Source: Blastobasis lacticolella (lineage: Eukaryota; Arthropoda; Insecta; Lepidoptera; Blastobasidae). Taken from it: a stretch of DNA of 64,000 nucleotides. The notes under the pieces are model-generated. The model was not told where the DNA came from, did no database searches, and saw only the letters and a program-made list of their open reading frames with translations. Every line of letters begins with the position of its first letter. Position 1 is the stretch's first letter. Positions 33,733 to 45,982 of the stretch are shown one piece after another. Made by a program: the position numbers and the translations under genes. The DNA is taken from positions 7,230,026 to 7,294,025 of the forward strand of contig LR990061.1 of the NCBI GenBank assembly GCA_905147135.1, given 5' to 3'.

Positions 33733-36700
33733 AAACTCCTCAGGTCGTCTGTTTATTACAGATAGTAATACGAAGACGCAATACCTCATTGATACCGGCA
33801 GTGATTTATGTGTTTTCCCACGCTCTGCGCTAAAACAGCGGCGACCAAAAGCAGAGTATCTTCTCTTCGCTGCAAACGGTTCACCTATTACGACGTATGG
33901 ATGGGTGCATCTAGAGTTAAATATTGGACTTCGGCGTTCTTTTACCTGGCGATTTGTTGTGGCTGAGGTAACGAAACCGATTATCGGCGCTGATTTTCTC
34001 AAATTTTATAATCTACTTGTAGATTTGAGGCATCACCGTTTGATTGATGGCGTCACTTCTTTAAGCACTTCTGCCAGTTCTGCTAAGAATACAATAGCCG
34101 ATATCGCATCCATTAAAGCTGTATCGGGCGAGACAGTTTATCATCAGCTTTTGAAGAGGTTCCCAGATATAACTCGGCCTGCGGGACAACAGCGCCAAAT
34201 GAAGCATAGTACAGTGCATCATATTCGCACTACACCTGGTCCCCCAGTCTCTGGTCGTCCTCGACGTTTGCCTCCAGATAGGCTGAAGATCGCGCAAAAG
34301 GAATTTGATGATATGATGGCAAATAGAACAGCACGCCGCTCGGAAAGTGCTTGGGCGTCTCCTCTTCATCTGGTGGCGAAGAAAGACAATGGATGGCGTC
34401 CCTGCGGTGATTATCGCGCCCTAAATGCCCGCACGATTCCAGATAAGTACCCGATACGCCACATTCAAGATTTTTCCCATCAACTGGCTGGCAGCAAAAT
34501 CTATTCTAAGGTCGACCTGGTTAAGGGCATACAATCAGATACCTGTGAATCCTACTGATATTGAGAAGACAGCCATTACGACTCCATTTGGACTCTTTGA
34601 GTTCCAGTATATGACCTTTGGACTCAGAAATGCCGCTCAGACATTTCAGCGGTTTATGGATGAGGTTCTCAAAGGATTGACATTTTGCTATGGATTTATA
34701 GACGACGTGTTGGTATTCTCTGAAAATGAAGAGCAGCATTTGCAGCACCTCGGTGAGCTTTTTCAGCGCTTGACAGAGTACGGTATTTTAATTAATACCG
34801 GTAAGTGCGAATTTGGAAAACCGCACATTACATTTTTAGGACACCATGTATCTGCTGAGGGTATACGTCCACTTCCAGAGAAAGTACAAGCTTTGAAGGA
34901 CTTTCCAATTCCAGCAAATGTGAAACAATTACGACGATTTCTAGGAATGTACAACTTCTACCGTCGGTTTGTTCCTGGAGCTGCGAAGATTCAGGCACCT
35001 TTAAATATATTATTGTCAGGACCAAAGACAAAAGGAACTCAGCAAATAACTTTGACCCCAGATATGCTAGAAGCTTTCAATACCTGCAAGTCAAGCCTCG
35101 CAGACGCAGTCATGCTAGCTCATCCGGATCCTGAAGCTGAGTTGGCTGTTTTTACTGACGCTTCGGACTACGCAATTGGTGCAGCACTTCAGCAGCGATG
35201 TCAGGATACTTGGAGACCTCTAGCATTTTTCTCACGACGCCTCAATTCAGCACAACGAAAGTACAGCCCTTATGACCGAGAGCTATTGGCAATATACGAG
35301 GCTATTCGTCATTTTCGCCATATGGTTGAAGCTAGACTTTTCGCAGTTTACACAGACCATAAGCCATTGACGTACGTGTATTTACAGAATCGAGAAAACT
35401 GCAGTCCAAGGCAATTTCGCTATCTCGATTACATCGGACAGTTCACCACTGACATACGCTACGTGGAAGGGAAGAATAATGTCGTAGCAGATGCATTCTC
35501 CAGAGTAGAAGCAATTTCGGTACCTTTTGACTATACAGCTCTTGTGAAGTCTCAAGAGAACGATTCTGAGCTGCAAATGATCTTGAAAAGAGGTACATCA
35601 CTTCGACTTAAGATGGTAAATACTCCTGATGCTGATGTGAAGATATTTTGCGACGTATCAATGGAAAATCCGCGCCCATATCTTACACCTACATTTAGAA
35701 AACCTGCCTTCGATGCCCTACATCAACTGAGTCATCCAGGAGCTAAGGCAACAGTAAAGCTGGTTACTGACAGATACATATGGCCAGGAGTTAGAAAGGA
35801 CTGCAGGAGATGGGCCAAAGAATGCACTGATTGCCAGAAATGTAAAGTTTCCCGACATACACATTCTCCAATATCCTCTTTCCCTTCTCCTTCCCAACGT
35901 TTTTCCCATGTCCATATGGACATAGTAGGGCCATTACCTATTTCGTGTGGTTTCAGGTATTGTCTCACAGTCATCGATCGTTTCACCCGATGGCCTGAGG
36001 CGATTCCGCTGGTGGACATTACTGCGGAGACATGTGCACGGGCATTCATCGCCGGCTGGGTGTCACGCTATGGCTGTCCACACAACATCACCACCGACAG
36101 AGGCAGGCAGTTTGAGTGTGACCTATTTCGCACCATGGCTGCAGTCTTGGGTATTCAACATCGACCTACAACAGCTTATCACCCGGCTGCCAACGGCATG
36201 GTGGAGCGTTTGCACCGACAAATGAAAGCAGCTATCATGTGCCACCAGAACTCAGCATGGACAGATGTTCTACCTTTGGTTCTACTAGGCATCCGCAGCG
36301 CCTGGAAGGATGACATCAAGGCGTCAGCTGCTGAGCTTGTTTTCGGTGAACCTCTCCGCCTACCTGGTGAGTTTTTCACTCCATCAACAGCTACTGAGTA
36401 TGACGTCACGGACTTTACGTCTCGATTACGTCTCCACATGGCAAAGTTGGCGCCGACGCCTGGAAGTCGTCATGGTAACAGGACATTTTACATACCTAAG
36501 GACATGGCCACGGCAGAGTACGTCTATCTCAGACAGGATGCGGTACGGCGTTCGCTTGAGCCACCATATCGCGGCCCTTATAAAGTTCTGAAGCGAGGAG
36601 AAAAAACCTACAGATTAGCAGTACAGGACCGCGAGGTGACAGTTTCTGTGGACCGTCTTAAACCTGCCTACATGGTTAATCCTGAGACGACAAGTGACAA

Positions 36701-36803
36701 GCCTGCTGCTAATCCACACATACCTGATGATTCGACACCTGTAAACCTAGAACGGAAGACCAGATCCGGGCGAGTCGTACGATTTCCCGACTATTATCGC
36801 TGA
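33695..36803 (+). pseudogene. pol: Pol polyprotein, broken by one frameshift in RT
   Basis: The first segment (33695-34558) holds the aspartic protease (LIDTGSDLCVFP, with PIIGADFL downstream) and the RT N-terminus ([31 protein letters not shown]). At about 34520-34524 one extra base in the GTTAAGGG run moves the reading frame, and the first segment stops at 34558. The second segment (functional from about 34524, ending at 36803) carries RT with an FIDD catalytic box (34695-34706) instead of YxDD, RNase H (TDAS, the E of DREL, TDHKPL), the integrase zinc finger (H-x3-H...C-x2-C: HQLSH, ECTDC), the integrase core D, D, E with the last two 35 residues apart (MDIVGP, TTDRG, NGMVER) and a C-terminal GPY module (YRGPYKV). 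All domains are otherwise intact, so the break is recent. Confidence 0.92.
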
Positions 36804-36833
36804 TACTATCGACCTCTACAAGTATAGGTCTCA

Positions 36834-36845
36834 GCGGGGGGGTAG
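36834..36845 (+). promoter_or_regulatory. Polypurine tract
   Basis: GCGGGGGGGTAG directly precedes the 3' LTR and contains seven consecutive G. This is the expected place for plus-strand DNA priming. Confidence 0.8.
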
Positions 36846-37433
36846 TGTAGCGAACCTAATTTATAAGGAATTTTAATTTCAAGATGGAATTTATATTTAG
36901 TTAAAATTTATATATATATATTTTCATTTTTGTTGTATACACATTTTACCTTTACATTTTTATATAAAAATATTTTAGCAAATGCATAATTATATTTTAT
37001 TTATTGAAATAGATGTAAGTACCATGTATTATATATTAAAAATGTGTAATATTTAAATTGGCGAGTAAAGTCGAGTGCGCTATGTTGTATGCAAATATTT
37101 TAACCTTTGCGGACGGGTGTACTTGCGATCTATTGTCCGCGGCCGGGCGCGAGCGCATCGCGGCCCACGCGGCAGTCAGAACCGCTATGCAACGGCGAAT
37201 GCACGCTCGATTTTGTTCCCATCCGCTTTTTGTTAGTGCTTCGATTTTGCTTGCTTTAGCCCTATCGCTTAATTCTGTATATCCTCAATCTGTAAATTGC
37301 TATCTAGCTACGCTACCTTCTCCAAATAAGTTTATGAAATGTTGTGGAGGTAAATTCAAATTAAATTCGTTTATAGTTATTTGACGGTGAATTTCACTAT
37401 TCCCAATGTTCAAAAAGTGAGTGTAATCCCACA
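36846..37433 (+). repeat. 3' LTR (588 bp)
   Basis: Same length as the 5' LTR and 99.7% identical by direct reading. Begins TGTAGCG and ends CCCACA, giving canonical TG...CA termini. The target duplication GTTG follows. Confidence 0.93.
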
Positions 37434-37437
37434 GTTG

Positions 37438-39066
37438 TATCATAGTCCTATTCGATCCTAGTAATTGGATCGATTTGTGTTACTCTTTTATGTTTAACCG
37501 AATTTTATGCGGACAAAGTCTCAGGCAAAAGCAATTCACAACGTATGAATACCTTTTATAAAGGTAAAGGTTCCCGTAACATATCTTTAAAATGTGTGAT
37601 AATAACTGCGATAATTTAAAATATGTTATTTATACCTACTATGATATTTCAACTACGAAAAATACGTCGTGTCAAAAACACACTGCCATCAAACCTACAG
37701 CCACATCTCATTGTTGCAAATTATCATTTTAAACGGCAACTTAAACACCGCCGCAATCACCAGCTGGTTAAATACACTAGTGACAGCCAGACATCACCTT
37801 GAACTTGCATCGCAATTACAAGCACTACACATCATTATAATTATTACGTAGTTAGGACCAGTATACTGTATACTATCTAAGTGGAAAACACACAATACGT
37901 AGCAGTACCAGCAATTTATGTGTGTACGATAAATAGTAAGACATGCGTATTTACCGTAGGATTGTGGGATGTGGCTCTATGCTGAAACTAGTACGAACGC
38001 ATGGACAGCTCACGTTGTCTTTGTGGATGTTTGAATATTGGTTGTTAGCATCTATTATTTAAGATGAGATGCTCAGCTGGGCTTTATAATTATAATGGCC
38101 AACGGCTGGATGCTCATTATCATTTATGATAAACATGCTTTAGACTTTAGACATTGTATCGGTATATTTGGCAAATTTCGGTAGAAACGAGCACATTCTC
38201 CTATTAAGTGGCTGTTGACTATATTGTGGGTGCTCTGGCAGACTGTAGGTTAGGTCGGGCTCTAGGTATGTAGGCTTTAGGATATCGTTCCGATCCCCAG
38301 TATGACCGAATCTAATCTAAGCGCTCTCACACCAGATGAGTACTGCTATGCTAACAACTGATATTTCAACGTCTACAAAGACGACGTGAGCTGTCGATTC
38401 GGTATAAGGTAATTCATAAAATTTTACCCACGGCGTCACAGGGCAACGAACGTGCCAGAGGTTGAGGCTATCGTACCGCAGACGTCTGAGGAGGGACCGC
38501 AAGAAATGGCGACAATCAGCTCTGTCATTTGAACGTATATTCGTTCAATTCGCGTTATTTGCATGCGGGATCACCTCGCAAATGTTTGCCGGGGCCGTTT
38601 GCGTCGTCTTCTCCCAAATTGATGGCCATGTGACGTCGATGCGGGCTGTGGATATGTGACAACTCGTTCCATAGTGTCTCGCGTATGTTACGATTTTTTT
38701 TTATTTGTTTTCTAAGAAAGAAAACAGTAAAGAATACGCTGATTGTAGATGAAGTCACTTGGCAGCCAATAAGAAAGGTTAGATGTGCGCTACGTTGAGC
38801 GGGATCCGCACGATGGCGTCCGCTCTGGGCGCTGTTATTTTAATAAATACAATGCGGGTTTATCACGTAGCGCGGGAGGTGAAATGTATGAAGGCCAGCA
38901 ATGCAACACCCGGTCCCGCTCCACACAGCGCACGCCAAATGTTGGTAAATTCGCTGCAGGACATTCATTTCATAATAATCTTTATACTACTCTGCGACAT
39001 ACGAGCAGTCAGTCTCTTGGTGGTGACATTTGCTAGGCCAGTACAGTCACCCACATAACAATGAAT
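37438..39066. other. No recognisable gene; small dispersed repeats
   Basis: 37585-37640 carries AAATGTGTGATAATAACTGC, shared with 14270 and 44515. 38600-38700 (TCTCCCAAATTGATGGCC, ATGCGGGCTGTGGAT) resembles 39905-39990. A 91-codon open frame (38783-39058) shows no motif. Confidence 0.45.
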
Positions 39067-39079
39067 ACCTACTGGTTAA

Positions 39080-39379
39080 CCCCGCTCCGGCCATGTACCA
39101 ATGACTGTTTTCTAAGTTATGTACATTAGTTGAATACTAACCGATGCTCTTACGGTGAGGGAAAACATCGTGATGAAACCTGCACATTCAGGCGACTGGA
39201 TGTGTAACCATGATCCAATTTGGTCAGTTTCCCTTGTTAGCAGGGTCATGGAGGTCAGACGGCAGTCGCTCCACTGTAATTACCTGACCTGCCAAATCCT
39301 GGATCATGGTCAAGGCGGACCCCGGGCCCTCGTGCGCGAGAGCACAACCGGGACATTAACGCCAAGATGATGATGATGA
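39080..39379 (+). mobile_element. SINE family A, head-less copy on plus strand
   Basis: Runs from CCCGCTCCGGCCATGTACCA to CGCCAAGATGATGATGATGA. ACCTACTGG flanks it (39067-39075 and 39379-39387), so the missing tRNA-like head reflects 5' truncation at insertion. The body is well preserved. Confidence 0.9.
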
Positions 39380-39526
39380 CCTACTGGGGAAATTCGGCAT
39401 ATCATTGATTTACAAAATATTAGCGTAGGAGATACCACGAAACCTTGGGGTACTCTTCTAGGAATAAGCTCAGCTTTTATCTGAAATATGACAAAGCCGC
39501 GAGGTAATGAAGGAGTAAAATAGTAC

Positions 39527-39763
39527 ATCATCACAGCCCATAACAGTCCACTGCAGAACTAAAGAGTCTCTCACCCAAAAGGGGAGGTTTTTACCGTAAT
39601 CTCCATGCTTAGCAGGCGGGTTGGAGATAGCAGTGTTATAAATATAACAATGGAAAAAGCTGCTGCCCATTTTTCAGCCTACGGAGACTCTAAGATCTTT
39701 TGCCTCAAACATTAGTCGCCTTATACGACACCCATTCTACTCTGCCGGACACCACACGGCCGT
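39527..39763 (-). mobile_element. Family B SINE-like repeat
   Basis: Plus strand reads CATCATCACAGCCCATAACA...CTACTCTGCCGGACACCACA, a near-complete reverse copy. Confidence 0.85.
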
Positions 39764-40294
39764 AAAATAGTGCAACAAATTGTAAAGTATGAATGTACTT
39801 CCAGAATATTTCCATCATTTTGCTCTCATACGAACAAATATTTATACCTAAAGTACGACGAATTTGAAAATATAGCTTAGCAACTGCGTTGTGTATCTGC
39901 AGTCATCTCCCAAATTGATGCGCACATAACGTCCGTGAATGCGGGCTTTGGATGGATTCCATTAGGTATCTCGCGTTCCGTATGTAAACGGTATGAATAC
40001 GTATGACGTCGTTTTGTACTGTTATTTCTTTTATGGTTTCAGTTATAGGACCTATAAATAAGCTCTGTTTTTTTCTATTGGTAGTTGACTGGACAAAATT
40101 TATTTATAACTAACACATCTTTATAAAAATGAAAATCAATTTCGAGGCTCACACCCATAAACTATTTGTACAGTAAATGACTTTTTATATAAACATAGTA
40201 TATTTTGATATAAACCTCTTATAAATATACATTTTGACAAATCGTGAAATTATGCAAAACAAAAACAATAAAGGATTTGAAAAATATATAAACA
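39764..40294. other. No recognisable gene
   Basis: Contains the second copy (39905-39990) of the CTCCCAAATTGATG...ATGCGGGCTTTGGAT repeat. Otherwise AT-rich. Confidence 0.4.
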
Positions 40295-40455
40295 CATGGG
40301 GACCCGGCGCAACTTCGTTCGCATACACCTACCTACCCATTTTTTCTTGCGTTTTATACTTGAATCGTACGCATAAAAATCCGTTGCGTAGTTTAAAAGA
40401 TCTAGGCGCACATATATACAGATTCTGTTCTATACTATGTCTAGACTATAGATAG
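40295..40455 (-). mobile_element. Landing-pad repeat, minus strand
   Basis: GGGGACCCGGCGCAACTTCG, ACCTACCTACCC and AAATCCGTTGCGTAGTTTAA are the reverse of the repeat at 21925-22560. No insertion interrupts this copy, but it is shorter. Confidence 0.6.
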
Positions 40456-40603
40456 ATAATAGAACGTTAACTACATGGTGCCAACTGGCTCCAAAGACTG
40501 TTCAACCAAAAAATTATTTAAAAAATATATTTGCCTATGTAAATATGATTTTAAATTAATAAAAATACTTTAGATCCATCGGTGTGTCTTGTATATCTTA
40601 GTA

Positions 40604-40810
40604 TCATCATCATCACAGCACATAACAGTCCACTGCAGGATTGAGGGCCTCGCCCACGAAAGGAAAGTTTATTGCCATAACCTCCACACTTGGCAAGCGG
40701 GTTGGAGATCACAGTGTTCTAAATATAACAATGGGAAACGCGGCTGCCCATTTTCCAGCTTATGACTATATTTTCCCTTAAAAACATTAGTCGCCTTATA
40801 CGATACGTAT
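40604..40810 (-). mobile_element. Family B repeat, 5'-truncated
   Basis: CATCATCATCACAGCACATA...CATTAGTCGCCTTATACGA; the head (CCGGCAGAGTAGAATAG) is missing. Confidence 0.8.
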
Positions 40811-41308
40811 CTTAGTGTACATGACGTCAAATACCTGTAGATTTTAAGTTTTCCCAATCGTCTGTCCCGATTACAACTTGCGACGACACAGAAATGTAGC
40901 CCCTAGGATCCCAGAATCGGAAACAATAAATTAAACGTAATAAACGACTCGCATTTAGCAAGACATCCAGCCATTAATAAGACTGTAGGATCGTCAGACC
41001 AGCGAAGTTCAGGTTGAATAATTTAAATACAGATTGTTGGTGTTTGTGTGCCAATTTCCGTTTGTCATTAGTGGCGTGGCCAGCGAGACGTGCCAATGCG
41101 GTGCGCGCGTGTTACGCGTTTTACTTGTCCAATATTGGAGTGAAATAATGCAGCACAATTTTTTGAATCAATCACATACTTTAGTGTGTTGTACGGGCGC
41201 GATCAGACTGTACTGGAATGGAACCTTTGCAATGTAAATCGGAGTGACAGTTATTGGGCGAAGTAACGTCAGCATAGTGGATTTATATAGCTATTATAAT
41301 TATAAAGA
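40811..41308. other. No recognisable gene
   Basis: A GC-rich spot (GTGCGCGCGTGTTACGCG at about 41100-41118) has no recognised role. Confidence 0.35.
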
Positions 41309-41412
41309 GGTATATTAGAGGTCGCTGCAGCGGGCAACTCATTGGTAACTCCCCTGGTGTTGCTGATGTCCATAGGCGGCGGTCACCATTTCCATCAGGT
41401 GGCCCGTTTGCG
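41309..41412 (+). mobile_element. LINE 3' end, third copy
   Basis: AGAGGTATATTAGAGGTCGC, GGTGTTGCTGATGTCCATAG and CCATCAGGTGGCCCG match 258-432 and 47330-47553 with small deletions. Confidence 0.75.
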
Positions 41413-44139
41413 TATACGTAGATATGTAGAAAAAAAATTGGCCCGAGTACTGTAATTTTGTTTTACGGCAAGGTTCCTTCCCATCCTAATTTTTAAGCTA
41501 CTCAGTGTCAAACGAATAGGTAGCCTACCACGTTACTGTTTTTGGAACGAAATTTGATAAATTTTTCAGTACTAAAGTCTAAACTACGTTGAATTATAAT
41601 TCAACGTAGTTTCTGTGGGAACAAGGAATAGCAAAATTTTACGCAGCCCCGACGTGAAATGATTTAGTACACTCAGCTTCAAAGAGAACAGTCCCCTTCA
41701 ACGTACATCGTGACGCTCTTTGTAACACTGTACAGTACTTCGCAGTGAATAAAAATAAAAATCTAATTTTATACGTCAAAATGACTTACACCTGTCCATT
41801 AAACGTTGCCCCAAAGTAATGACGTCGCTAGTCCGCGCTATCTCATCTCGAGCTCAATATATTTCCATCTGTCTCCCGCATACCGTTTTATCTGAAATCT
41901 CGTATCGCCATTTCTAGACGGATTGCCATTTCTTTGCTTAGAGACGTCATGACGGCTTGACGTCCAGCCGAGGGTACTTGAGTTGTTGAGGTTTCTCCGG
42001 ATTACCCGCAATTTAGTTGATGTGGTTGAAGTTTTTACTGACAATTATTATTGTCATTGAGAATTATCCACGTGAATTTGTTTCAGGTTTACTTTTATTG
42101 ATTATTTTATTGTATGGTGCTTGAAACACAACACACCCACACAAACTTACATTAGTTACCATTTTACTGAAATGGAAATCAATTCCATAACGCGTTCCAT
42201 TCTTAGCAATTTTTTTACGACAGCTTTTTTCTCAGACTTTCGGTGACGTCATGTAGTGGCCGTAAATTATCTTTGTTTGAAAGATATTGTAGTTTTATAG
42301 CACAGCTAAAAAAGACGTTACTATGGAAACACTTTTGATACCGCTGCTATCCAGTGGGTCTAAAAAGGCCACACAAGCGTTTCTAATACGATTCATATTA
42401 ATTTTGTCACATACTTATGTCCAGCGTTGCTGTTGTTGACATTCATATAAAGATTACAATTAAAATGGCGTCGCTTAGTTTCAGTATTGGCTACCGGATC
42501 AGACAAGTTTGAGGCACTCTACTATGAATCATAATATAAAACGCTAATGCCGTTTTAGACCTCCAGGAAACGCGCCGCGTCGTTTTCATAGACAACGTTT
42601 CGTTGACGTCATTCGCGCCTGCTAATGTAGCTACGAGTATGACTCGATATCCTCAGGAACCGTACCTACCATTCTCCCTTTCCAACCGCCCCATCCCCAC
42701 TCCCCATACTGGTAAACCTCAAGTGGGTGTAGCGATCCGCCATGTCACTGTGCGGCATCAATCAACCGGGTGACAGTCTGATGGAGCGAGCTCGGATATC
42801 GTAGTCGCCATTATACTTTACTAGCCGAGTGTCCCGCAGAGGAAAATAACGCTGACCCCTTCCGTGCACCATATTTTATTATTATTTATCTTTATTTAGC
42901 TCAGGAACACTCAGTGTGTGGTTGAAAGAGCTCTACGCGATTCATTAAGATGAAGATATCCGTAAGGCGTAAGTTAAGAATGAAAAAAAACTTAGTGGCA
43001 ATGGGCAGTCCACATAGCTCGCATACCGATGGCCGACGGGCCGATAAAGTTCTCTAGTCGTGACCTCATACCAGCGATCACAGCATGGGTGAGCCCCACA
43101 TCAGATGGACGACAATTGAAGTTATCCAATTATCGGTGATAAATGTGGCTAGAATCAAAATTTGTATAGTGTCCAGTAGTGGAAAGAGCGAGTGACATTG
43201 TTTTGGTCGGACGAGGTCTATATGACTGAGAGGTACTGTAGGGTAGAAGGAAGGTGAACCCGCATGATTCCTTACACATGTTGATCTTTACAGGAACGTC
43301 TAATGAACTTGGATTATATACCACGCTTGTTGAAATTGAAATGGATATTCTAAGCTTTCAACGAAAATCTGTACAGCGACCGCTAAAACGAAGACAGTAT
43401 TTTAAATTACAACAAACCAGGTTTTAATCTAACTCTTTCGTTGCTCGAGATTAAAAGAAAGCCCTTTCAAGTATTCTAATCGGAGTGTATTTGAAAGTCC
43501 GCAGTAATTGTTAAAGTTCAGCAATAGCCGAGTCGAGTCGAGTTGAGTAGACGACAACAACGGTCCATTTAATTGTTGAGTCATTTTTCTATGACTATGT
43601 GCGATGAAGAAAAAGATCAACAATAAAGTGACATAGACAAACATGTAGTTTGTCACAAGACGCATTAAAAAGTGACGATGTTAAATTTTAAGTTTTGTAC
43701 GTTTCTAGTCTTTGCATATTTATTATTTGCCTTCTAAGATGAACATATTTTTTTTAGTAAATTACAGTAGTCTATTAATTACGTAGTCTAATTCAAATTC
43801 AGTATCTTTTATTATCTTAGATACTTACAAGTATCAAGATAACTTTATTGGTGTGTCCGAGACCCACGAGGCTGGGCGGCTACTTAACTTTTATTCATCT
43901 TTAAAATGTATCCCGTTTTCAACATTGGTGTATGTATCCTTTTCGTGTCCAAACTTTCAGGGAATAATTATAGGAGCGTCCGAGAAACGAGCACAGTAGG
44001 CACACTGCATATTAGGCGAGCCTCGTCATATCATCTTAGACACACAGGATGTCCACTGCTGGGCATATGCCTCTCATGTCACGTCAATATAGCCCATAGC
44101 AGAACTCTGCTGGACTAGATACTCCTCCATATCAGTGGA
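41413..44139. other. No recognisable gene
   Basis: A 14-bp palindromic pair (AAACTACGTTGAATTATAAT / TTCAACGTAGTTT, about 41580-41611) forms a hairpin. No conserved coding sequence, RNA gene or known repeat was found in the rest of this 2.7-kb stretch. Confidence 0.4.
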
Positions 44140-44215
44140 GGGTTTTGCCATAATCTCCACGCTGGTAGGCGGGTTGGAGATCGCAGTGTTTTAAAAGACA
44201 CAACAGAATGCGCTG
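44140..44215 (-). mobile_element. Family B fragment
   Basis: GGGTTTTGCCATAATCTCCA, GGTAGGCGGGTTGGAGATCG and CAGTGTTT match the central part of family B in reverse. Confidence 0.65.
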
Positions 44216-44434
44216 CTGTAGTCGAAAAGATTGGTGCAATTCTGGGTATATTGACGAACACCACTCCACCACCAGCTCGTTGTATAATCACATTAACCGC
44301 CAGCAGCTGGGAAAAAATAAACAAAAACTATTTATTATATTGATATTGTTGCCTAGAGCAAATTTCCCCTTTTATAAACTCTCATCCAACGAATGTTGAA
44401 AACTACTTTATAAAAATGCCGATGAAGGAGACAG

Positions 44435-44770
44435 GAGGAGGAGTAGCCCGATATTTCGACGCTTCGAACCCGACGCTCAGTACCCCGGACCGCGGTAGGA
44501 AACCCGGAACCTGAAATGTGTAATAATAACCGCGATACTTTAAAACATTACATTATAAAATGTTTGTCGATAACCAAACCACGATATTTAAAAGATTACG
44601 TTTAGAGTACACATACATAATACCGGCCCTTTTCCCGTAGGGATAGGCAGAGACCACATCGGTCCACATGCTGCGTTCCTGATTATTCTCTCTCGCTTCT
44701 TCCACATTCATCAACCTTTTCATACATGCTCGTCAAAGGAACTCTTGATCTTACCATTCTCATCTCCAAT
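44435..44770 (+). repeat. Two dispersed repeats side by side
   Basis: 44435-44555 (GTAGCCCGATATTTCGACGC, AGGAAACCCGGAACCTG, AAATGTGTAATAATAACCGC) belongs with 14145-14300. 44626-44770 (CCCGTAGGGATAGGCAGAGA, CATTCATCAACCTTTTCATA) belongs with 19118-19250. Confidence 0.6.
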
Positions 44771-44973
44771 TGGATTATTAAGAGTTCTTCGGTACAAAAA
44801 TAAGTAGTAGTTGGTCTGTATTCTTCCAACGTGTTTCCGAATCACCTCAAATATCTACTCTATACTAGATCCTCAAGTATTTTTCCATATTGTTCTTTTG
44901 GGCCAAATTTGTCTATCTATATGATCCTAGTCTTTCACGACACAATTTATAAAAAAGTTATTTTTGGATAGAT

Positions 44974-45191
44974 TCACGGAAATTGAAATGATTAATTTTA
45001 ATTACTGTTACGGGTCTGGCTGTATTATGTAGTATGTACATAATAATGTATGTATTTAGAAAAAAAAGTATACTAGTAGTTTATCAGTTATCTTACACCT
45101 ATAACACAAGATTTGTTTACTTTAGGGCTAGATGGCGTTGTGTGAATTTGTTCAAGCATTTTTGTATGTATGTATGTATGTATGTATGTAA
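44974..45191 (+). mobile_element. SINE family C body with (TATG)n tail
   Basis: GAAATTGAAATGATTAATTT, GTTACGGGTCTGGCTG and GGGCTAGATGGCGTTGTGTG match 22782-22999 in the opposite orientation. The tRNA-like head is missing. It ends in a (TATG)n run at about 45164-45191. Confidence 0.8.
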
Positions 45192-45982
45192 ACTCTTTAT
45201 TGCAATTATCTTTATTTTTATTATTATTTACACTACAATAGTAGTTCGCCTGAATTCTTCCAACGTGTTTTCTGTAGAGCATGACGAATGGAACTACAAC
45301 TGTTTTCAATTAGCTCTAGTTTCCGTCCCATCCTAGTCATCGTCCTTGATCAGCAATATTACACTCTTGTTCCCTGGTACTGGTGTAATAGGAAACGTTA
45401 CGAAGCAGGTTTTTTGCAGACCCTATTCAGGGATGGCTCGCTCGAAAACTTTTGTGGACTGATTAGATTTCTTTTGGGGAGGACACACATGTTTTGTACA
45501 CCAACTATGCGATCCGGTTCTGAATTTGTCTTCGGTAGGCAAAGCTTACGATTTTATTATCAACAGTAAATATATGACTTAATAATTAAGTCAAAAGAGG
45601 ATCGAATATCATAATAATTACTTGCCGGTAGAAGCCAGGATTCAACGCTAGGAAAATGACGACACAAACTAGCATTTATTTTTAAATGTATCCTGACTTC
45701 ATCGAGATGAATATCTAGCGACCCGCCCCGGCTTGGCACGGGCGGCTTTCTTTTAACTGTAATAAGCATAAATTAACTGTAAACTCTTAACTGTATTATA
45801 CATATAAACTTTCCGGAAGACATTCCCTAACTGATGGTGAAAACTGCATCAAAATCTGTTGTGTCGTTTAGTAGGAGTTAGTGGATTTACATACAGACAC
45901 TGATAGATTGCAAAAGCAGCTTTAATTTATACAATGTATAGACTATACTATATACTAGCTAGAATATTGCTAACTAACACAA
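45192..45982. other. No gene; one decayed repeat
   Basis: About 45715-45905 (GACCCGCCCCGGCTTGGCAC, AAACTGCATCAAAATCTGTT) resembles a widespread moth repeat also seen at 49352-49532. Open frames here show no motif. Confidence 0.4.

Larger units (their letters stand above)
32226..37437 (+). mobile_element. Ty3/gypsy LTR retrotransposon, CsRn1-like
   Basis: A complete element of 5,204 bp (32230-37433) with GTTG on both sides (32226-32229 and 37434-37437) as a 4-bp target duplication. The order is LTR, primer site, gag, protease, RT, RNase H, integrase, polypurine tract, LTR. Integrase after RNase H places it in Ty3/gypsy. Two traits are known for the CsRn1 clade: the Gag zinc motif is CHCC rather than CCHC, and the primer site matches the tRNA-Trp 3' end. 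There is no envelope gene. The LTRs differ at 2 of 588 positions, so the insertion is recent. A single-base frameshift in RT leaves this copy defective for pol unless it is bypassed. It is the only copy in the window. Confidence 0.93.

Noticed and set aside
36803..36845. Possible envelope gene after pol
   Set aside because: Only about 40 bases lie between the pol stop and the 3' LTR, so no third gene exists.
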